From NCBI GenBank assembly GCA_016285215.1, contig JAEEQI010000068.1, positions 1-12,116 on the forward strand: DNA of 12,116 nt. The letters run 5' to 3'. The translations under genes and the position numbers were made by a program. The first letter of the stretch is position 1. Each line of letters opens with the position of its first letter. Below, one piece after another: positions 7,867 through 12,116 of the stretch. The notes beneath the pieces are model-generated. The model saw nothing but the letters and a program-made list of their open reading frames with translations, ran no database searches and had not been told where the DNA came from. This DNA comes from Bacteroidales bacterium. Its GTDB lineage: Bacteria; Bacteroidota; Bacteroidia; Bacteroidales; UBA932.

Positions 7867-7897
7867 CAAAGATACTAAAAATATGGCTGACGGAAAA
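7867..7897 (-). promoter_or_regulatory. Probable smpB promoter, near-leaderless
   Basis: On the minus strand, TATCTTTG (7874-7867) matches TAnnTTTG and begins on the base after the esterase stop. TTTT (7897-7894) sits 19 bases upstream as a weak -33 element inside the esterase coding sequence. Only seven bases separate the -7 box from the smpB ATG, so the transcript leader would be a few bases at most. Confidence 0.65.
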
Positions 7898-9350
7898 CCC
7901 AATTTTCGGCTTTATAGGCCGCCATCTCGTCAAAAATGGGATCTCCTGCGTGCACGGTGATGGTCTTGTCCTGGAAAACCACCATGGGCTTGGTCTCCGG
8001 ATTGTACACTTCCCATTTGAATTTCTTAGTGTTGGGCACGCCATCCTTGGCGAAGGAAACCCATACGTCACTCATGAAGTCGGCGAACTTGTAGGCGCTC
8101 TTGTCGCAGCCCACCATGAATCGGCCCAGCCAGATGTTGTTGAACACGAAGGGCATTTCTGTGCAGTGGTTGGTGCCAAAAGTGCCGTCCATGAGTGTTG
8201 AAGGCTTATTGAAGATGTACAGATACTGTTTGGTATTCCCCATGTTGTAACGGTTGTCGGCGTTGGCAAACACGGCCGGGAGCATGTTGTTCTCGGCAAA
8301 ATTGCAACCGATGATGGTGGGAAGGCCACCGGAAATCTCTGCCACGCGGGGGTCGGTCAGCTGGTAAGGAATGACTTCGCCATCGAATTCGGGCGAGAAG
8401 CTCATAACCGCACCAAAAGCGAGGAGGAAGGGATTATTGGGGTTCTTTTCGGCAAAATACTCGTTGGTGGCCTTGAGGAGGTCGGCATACGGGAGGGTCT
8501 GGATCTGATCGATGGTCTTTTCGTTGAGTCCCAACTTCTCCACCACCGCGCGTCCGATGCTCCGTGCCTCTTCCTTATCCACGAGGGAAGTCATGGAGCC
8601 GCTCTCGATGATGCCGCGGTGGAACAGGCCCTTGGCCGAAGGAGTGCCCAGGAGGATGTTCACTTTGCCGCCGCCGCCGCTCTGGCCAAAGATGGTCACG
8701 TTGTCGGGGTCTCCGCCAAAAACCGCGATGTTTTTATGTACCCACTCCAGGGCTTTCACCATATCCATCACGCCGGCAACGCCAGAGTATTTATATTTTT
8801 CACCGAAGTCGGATAAATCCATGTATCCCAAGAGATTGAGCCTATGATTGATGCTCACCAGCACAACGTCCTTCTTGGCCAGGTTGGTACCTTCGTAGAA
8901 GGGTAGTTCGTTGCTGCCGCCCATGGCGTAACCGCCTCCGTGGAGCCATACCATCACGGGGCGCTTTTTGCCGTCGTTGATGCCTTTGGTCCAGACGTTC
9001 AGGTTCTGGCAGTTGTCGGACTGCACGCCGTCGTCCCACTGATAGAGGAAGGCTTCCGTATCATTGCCCCAGAGGAAACGGGGGGCCTGATGGCACTGGT
9101 TTCCGTAGTAGACAGCCGTCTGCACGCCTTCCCAGGAATCGGGGTCCTGGGGTGCCTCAAATCGGCCAGCCTTGGCATAATCAATGCCCTTGAAGGTGTA
9201 GATGCCGTCTTCGATGTAGCCGCAAAGGGTGCCGTAGGTAGTTTCTACCAGGGCGTCTTTGCTATTAAGGATAAGGGAATGCTCCGGATAACGGGAACAG
9301 CAGGCCGACAGGGTAAGCGCAGCCAGGATCAGGATGAGATACTTTTTCAT
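7875..9350 (-). CDS. Type B carboxylesterase, lipoprotein
   Basis: A secreted alpha/beta-hydrolase that cleaves carboxylic esters; its natural substrate is unknown. With ATG at 9350 the product has 491 residues and starts with a clean lipoprotein signal (MKKYLILILAALTLSAC, Cys17). The esterase landmarks are in order: oxyanion-hole HGGGY (137-141), nucleophile elbow GQSGG with Ser224, acid Glu353 in GCNFAENN, and His395 in NHCTEMPFVF. The elbow has Gln where GESAG is more usual; the catalytic Ser is intact. In-frame starts upstream (9356 and 9449) exist, but the 9449 start would put a long charged stretch before the signal peptide and overlap the divergent gene. A -7 promoter box lies about 23 bases upstream. 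No terminator follows; smpB begins 15 bases after the stop. Confidence 0.92.
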   Translation of the reverse strand: MKKYLILILAALTLSACCSRYPEHSLILNSKDALVETTYGTLCGYIEDGIYTFKGIDYAKAGRFEAPQDPDSWEGVQTAVYYGNQCHQAPRFLWGNDTEAFLYQWDDGVQSDNCQNLNVWTKGINDGKKRPVMVWLHGGGYAMGGSNELPFYEGTNLAKKDVVLVSINHRLNLLGYMDLSDFGEKYKYSGVAGVMDMVKALEWVHKNIAVFGGDPDNVTIFGQSGGGGKVNILLGTPSAKGLFHRGIIESGSMTSLVDKEEARSIGRAVVEKLGLNEKTIDQIQTLPYADLLKATNEYFAEKNPNNPFLLAFGAVMSFSPEFDGEVIPYQLTDPRVAEISGGLPTIIGCNFAENNMLPAVFANADNRYNMGNTKQYLYIFNKPSTLMDGTFGTNHCTEMPFVFNNIWLGRFMVGCDKSAYKFADFMSDVWVSFAKDGVPNTKKFKWEVYNPETKPMVVFQDKTITVHAGDPIFDEMAAYKAENWVFRQPYF

Positions 9351-9360
9351 AATCATCAGG

Positions 9361-9391
9361 TTTCGTTGTCCAACAAAAATACGTAAATTTG
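9361..9391 (+). promoter_or_regulatory. Probable promoter of the miaA-like gene, near-leaderless
   Basis: TAAATTTG (9384-9391) matches the -7 consensus. TTTC (9361-9364), 19 bases upstream, is one base off the -33 TTTG. Only five bases separate the -7 box from the ATG at 9397. This supports that start over the in-frame ATG at 9334, which lies upstream of the promoter. Confidence 0.6.
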
Positions 9392-9404
9392 TGGAAATGA
9401 ACAA
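9374..9404 (-). promoter_or_regulatory. Probable esterase promoter
   Basis: On the minus strand, TATTTTTG (9381-9374) matches TAnnTTTG. TTG (9404-9402) lies 20 bases upstream, inside the start of the divergent miaA-like gene. Transcription would start near 9370, giving a leader of about 20 bases to the ATG at 9350. Confidence 0.6.
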
Positions 9405-10254
9405 GACAGAATTGTTACCGGACCGGCCGGGCATTCCGCCCATGGCCAAGTTGCCCGACCCGGAGGTGGTGGACCCCGCCGCCCTGGCCCGGGCATACTA
9501 TGCCGGGGACATAGACCTCATCTGCGTCGTAGGCCCCACGGCCTCCGGTAAGACCCGCTACGCCGTGCAGTTGGCACATAAGATGAGATTCTCTCACCCC
9601 TTTGGGGTTCGGAATGACAGTGTCATACCGAGCGAAGCGAGCGTATCTCCCGAGATTATTTCCGCCGACAGCCGCCAGGTGTATACGGGAATGGACATTG
9701 GCACCGGGAAGGACCTCAACGAGTACGGAGACGTCCCCTACCACCTCATTGACATTGTACCGGCCGGCAGCAAGTTCAACATTTACCAGTATCAGGAGGC
9801 CTTTGCCAAGGTTTATGCCAATATCCGGAGCCGCGGGGTCATCCCCATTCTCTGCGGAGGATCGGGCCTGTACATTGAGTCCGTGACCCGGGCCTATAAG
9901 TTTGATAAACAGAACGGATTACCGGACGAGGCCCTTCCGCAAAATCCCTATTATATAGGTACGCTGGTAACCCGGGAAGAAAGGGTGGCCCGCATAGACC
10001 GCCGGCTGGAAGAGCGCCTGCAGGAAGGCCTGGTGGAAGAGATCCGCACCCTGCTGCAGACCATTCGGCCCGAAGACCTTCTCTATTACGGTCTGGAGTA
10101 CAAGTTCGTTACCCAATACGTGTTGGGAGAACTCTCTTATGAAGATATGGTGGTTGCCCTGGGTAACGCCATCCATCAGTTTGCCAAGCGCCAGATGACG
10201 TGGTTCCGCGGTATGGAGCGCGATGGCGTCCAGATTCACTGGGTAAGACCCTAG
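9397..10254 (+). CDS. miaA: MiaA-like tRNA dimethylallyltransferase with a repeat-derived insert
   Basis: MiaA transfers a dimethylallyl group to N6 of A37 in tRNAs that read U-starting codons. From ATG at 9397 the product is 285 residues. Visible motifs are the P-loop GPTASGKT (46-53), ISADSRQVYTGMDIGTGKD (88-106, split here only by numbering), HLIDIVPAG (116-124), PILCGGSGLYIE (150-161) and the C-terminal YYGLEYK plus AIHQFAKRQMTWFRGMER. The last resemble a Bacteroidota MiaA subfamily. Three oddities stand out. The N-terminus carries about 35 extra residues before the P-loop. About 22 residues (64-85) are inserted between the P-loop helix and EIISADSRQ, encoded by a palindromic repeat. The middle region usually carrying the RAIRAIE-type segment seems missing around residues 170-187. 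The frame is intact and the C-terminus is conserved, but activity is uncertain. Confidence 0.85.
   Translation: MNKTELLPDRPGIPPMAKLPDPEVVDPAALARAYYAGDIDLICVVGPTASGKTRYAVQLAHKMRFSHPFGVRNDSVIPSEASVSPEIISADSRQVYTGMDIGTGKDLNEYGDVPYHLIDIVPAGSKFNIYQYQEAFAKVYANIRSRGVIPILCGGSGLYIESVTRAYKFDKQNGLPDEALPQNPYYIGTLVTREERVARIDRRLEERLQEGLVEEIRTLLQTIRPEDLLYYGLEYKFVTQYVLGELSYEDMVVALGNAIHQFAKRQMTWFRGMERDGVQIHWVRP
9585..9649 (+). repeat. Palindromic interspersed-type repeat inside the miaA-like gene
   Basis: A 65-base composite palindrome. The ends are GAGAT (9585-9589) and ATCTC (9645-9649). A side hairpin ACCCC-TTT-GGGGT spans 9596-9608. The central arms are CGG-A-ATGACA (9610-9619) and TGTCAT-A-CCG (9621-9630) about a single G. 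A CGAGCGAAGCGAGCG segment follows (9629-9643). The words GGAATGACA and GAGCGAAGCGAG are typical of short repeats dispersed between genes in many bacterial genomes. Here the element lies in frame within a coding sequence. A further GAGATT occurs at 9652-9657, matching 9585-9590, perhaps by chance. Confidence 0.75.
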
Positions 10255-11174
10255 TCCATCGACTGGCTGGTCTTGGCAGCCATAATTCTCATTCTGGAAT
10301 AATCCTCCGGTGAGAGGGAGGAGAAGAAGTAGTCAATGGGATCCTTGACTTCTCCGTTGTGGTATACCTCAAAGTGAAGGTGAGGGGCGGTCACAAAGGT
10401 GGAAACACCCACCGTGCCCAGCACCTGGCCCACTTTGACGTACTTGCCCTGGGTTACCGAGATGTCTCCCAAGAGGCTGTACTTGGTTACATAACCGTTT
10501 CCGTGGTCAATCTCCACCTCGTTGCCCAGGCCCTTGCGGGAGCGGGTCACCTTGGTTACGCGGCCGGAGGCGGCGGCATATACCGGGTCTCCCTGCGGAG
10601 CAATCAGATCCAGGCCGTCGTGCTGTACCTGGAGGTCGTAGATGGGATTGTGCTTGACTCCCACGGAAGCACCCACCTGCACGTAGGACATATTGTTGAG
10701 CGGCAGGGTGAGCGGGGGTATGCTGTCTGCATTCTCCTGCAGGATGCGGAAAACTTCGGCAAAATTGTTGTCAATTTCGCGGGCCTTGGCCAGGAGGCTG
10801 TCGGACCGGCTGTAGGCCGTCTTCACATAATAGCGCTCCGGCAGGGCCTCGCTCTCCTGCACGCCCACGCCGCGGTAGCCACCCACTTCTTCCAGGGAGG
10901 GCGGCGGGGTGTCAAAGAGCTCTTCGTAGATGGCGTCATCCCTTTCCATAAGGCCTTCCAGCACGTCTCCAATGAGTTCTTCCTTGGCCTTCATAGCCGA
11001 ATACATATTGCTGTACAGGCGGTTTTCCCTTTCCAGGGCGCGCTCCTCCTTGGTGGAGAAGAACAGGGCAAAGAGCATATACAGGACTATCGCCATAGAA
11101 AGCGAGGCCACCGTATACCGGAGGATGGCCATCAGGATCCGCTTGGTCTTGCTGTCTTTCTTCTTGGCTGCCAT
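10251..11174 (-). CDS. Degenerate M23 (LytM) family protein, membrane-anchored
   Basis: A 307-residue envelope protein of the LytM/M23 fold. A basic N-terminus is followed by one membrane segment (about 18-40), then a charged helical stretch with MERDDAIYEELF (76-87), and an M23 domain from about 160 to 285. The zinc-ligand motif HDGLD (His185, Asp189) and the HLH motif (265-267) are present. The YxH motif that supplies a catalytic His in active members reads YSL (232-234), so the His is replaced by Leu. It may therefore be a non-hydrolytic scaffold or activator, as EnvC and NlpD are in other bacteria; that is inference. Its ATG overlaps the stop of the upstream M23 gene by one base, indicating translational coupling. 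Its TAG stop interlocks with the stop of the convergent miaA-like gene. Confidence 0.9.
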   Translation of the reverse strand: MAAKKKDSKTKRILMAILRYTVASLSMAIVLYMLFALFFSTKEERALERENRLYSNMYSAMKAKEELIGDVLEGLMERDDAIYEELFDTPPPSLEEVGGYRGVGVQESEALPERYYVKTAYSRSDSLLAKAREIDNNFAEVFRILQENADSIPPLTLPLNNMSYVQVGASVGVKHNPIYDLQVQHDGLDLIAPQGDPVYAAASGRVTKVTRSRKGLGNEVEIDHGNGYVTKYSLLGDISVTQGKYVKVGQVLGTVGVSTFVTAPHLHFEVYHNGEVKDPIDYFFSSLSPEDYSRMRIMAAKTSQSMD

Positions 11175-12116
11175 CAGTTCTCCGGTTTTTTAACCATCTC
11201 GGCGTAGTCTTCGGCCGAAATGGTGAGGTCCATATATAAGGCGGGATTGACGTATTCCTTACGATACATCACTTCGTAGTGCAGGTGCGGTCCGGAGACC
11301 AGGCCCGTTCGGCCCGTAAGGCCCAGGCAGTCTCCTCGGGTTACCCGCTGGCCCAGCGTCACGTCTATGCGCGACATATGGGCATAACGCGTCTTGTAAC
11401 CAAAGCCGTGGTCCACCTCCACGTGGGTACCGTAGCCGCCGCGCTCACGCGATACCTTTACCACTACACCGTCTCCGGTGGCGTAGATGGGATTGCCGGG
11501 CGGACAGGCAAAGTCCATACCCGTATGGCGTTTGCGGTAACCCAGAACCGGGTGCAATCTATAGCCGAAGGGACTAGACATACGGTAGGTGGAAGGGTCT
11601 GTATTCACAGGAGAAATGGCGGGGATGTGGGAAGCCAGGTCACCGGCCGTGCGCTGGAGAGTGGACACGTCGTCAAACGATTTGGACTGGATGTACACAC
11701 GTTTTTCCAGCTGATCCAGACGGCGGGCAATGCCCAGAACGGCCGTTCCTTCCAGGTCTTTGTAACGGGCTTCTCCACCCAGGCCGGAGCGACGGATGGC
11801 TTCCGGAATCTCGTCCAGGCCGTACACGGAACGGTACACGCGGTCGTCTCTTTCCTCCATCATCGAGAGGAGTTCCTCGTAGCGGTCCAGCTGCTGGGAC
11901 ATCTGGTCGATGCGGGTGTTCCACTCTGCATTCTTGTGCCTCAGTATAGACGTTTTGGGGAGGTCTTCCTTCATCACAGACACCCTGACCCACATAAAGA
12001 GCAGGAACAGAAACAGACCGGCGATGCTTACTACCAGCACCTGCCAGCCCTGGATACGGGTTTCCTCCTGGACATCCACCATCAGGGTCTCCGGGTTCAT
12101 CACGTATTTCTTTCTG
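11174..12116 (-). CDS. M23 (LytM) family cell-wall metallopeptidase, membrane-anchored (5' end probably outside window)
   Basis: A predicted zinc endopeptidase that cleaves peptidoglycan cross-bridges or stem peptides. Numbering from ATG at 12100 gives 308 residues: one membrane segment (about 18-40), a coiled-coil region with MEERDDRVYRSVYG (81-94), then an M23 domain (about 172-290). All expected active-site residues are present: HTGMD (His192, Asp196), YAH (His241) and HLH (272-274). It has the same architecture as the downstream neighbour, including an EDY motif near the C-terminus, so the two look like a tandem duplication. The frame stays open to the right edge; the codons before the ATG encode RKKYV, and KKYV-NPETL looks like the natural N-terminus of such proteins. 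The true start is therefore likely just beyond the window, with GTG 12103 or ATG 12100 as fallback. Confidence 0.9.
   Translation of the reverse strand, partial: RKKYVMNPETLMVDVQEETRIQGWQVLVVSIAGLFLFLLFMWVRVSVMKEDLPKTSILRHKNAEWNTRIDQMSQQLDRYEELLSMMEERDDRVYRSVYGLDEIPEAIRRSGLGGEARYKDLEGTAVLGIARRLDQLEKRVYIQSKSFDDVSTLQRTAGDLASHIPAISPVNTDPSTYRMSSPFGYRLHPVLGYRKRHTGMDFACPPGNPIYATGDGVVVKVSRERGGYGTHVEVDHGFGYKTRYAHMSRIDVTLGQRVTRGDCLGLTGRTGLVSGPHLHYEVMYRKEYVNPALYMDLTISAEDYAEMVKKPEN

Noticed and set aside
9334..9396. Earlier in-frame ATG for the miaA-like gene, adding 21 residues.
   Set aside because: It lies upstream of the -7 promoter box and inside the divergent esterase signal-peptide codons; the added residues look like translated promoter DNA.
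9351..9449. Upstream starts for the esterase, adding up to 33 residues before MKKY.
   Set aside because: They would place a polar extension before a clear lipoprotein signal and overlap the divergent promoter and gene. The -7 box at 9381-9374 gives a leader that excludes the 9449 start.
9397..10254. Calling the miaA-like gene a pseudogene.
   Set aside because: The frame is uninterrupted, the P-loop and C-terminal motifs are intact and it has a plausible promoter, so I kept it as a coding gene with doubtful activity.

Overview
This window looks like chromosome from a Bacteroidales-type bacterium (phylum Bacteroidota). The evidence is the Bacteroidota promoter pattern (TTTG, about 19 bases, TAnnTTTG) ahead of several genes, starts without Shine-Dalgarno sequences, two lipoproteins carrying BACON-like domains, an Oar-type TonB-dependent receptor with a carboxypeptidase-regulatory-like N-terminus, a long MetK of 435 residues, and a MiaA of the Bacteroidota-specific type. 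I cannot name a genus. Coding density is very high and no gene-free stretch exceeds 200 bases.

Layout, left to right. Bases 1-4340, minus strand: an outer-membrane pair, made of an Oar-like TonB-dependent receptor followed after 18 bases by a BACON/OB-fold/BACON lipoprotein that runs off the left edge. Bases 4421-5927, minus strand: metK as a self-contained unit with a consensus promoter, a 5' leader of about 125 bases and a strong UUCG-loop terminator. The leader holds what reads as a SAM-II riboswitch followed by an intrinsic terminator. The 3' strand of the aptamer is also complementary to the 5' arm of that terminator, which suggests transcriptional feedback control of SAM synthesis. Bases 5952-9350, minus strand: a type B carboxylesterase lipoprotein, smpB with its own near-leaderless promoter, then a BACON plus leucine-rich-repeat lipoprotein.

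Bases 9397-10254, plus strand: the only rightward gene, a MiaA-like tRNA dimethylallyltransferase. Its promoter sits back to back with the esterase promoter. Its reading frame contains an in-frame palindromic repeat of about 65 bases, inserted between the P-loop and the DSRQ motif, and it also seems to lack a middle segment normal for the family. Bases 10251-12116, minus strand: two translationally coupled M23 (LytM) cell-wall peptidases of the same architecture. The upstream one has a complete active site; the downstream one has lost the catalytic His of the YxH motif.

Most of the window is housekeeping (SAM synthesis, tRNA modification, ribosome rescue) mixed with envelope genes. The most notable signals are the metK leader RNA, the repeat inside miaA, and the active/degenerate M23 pair.
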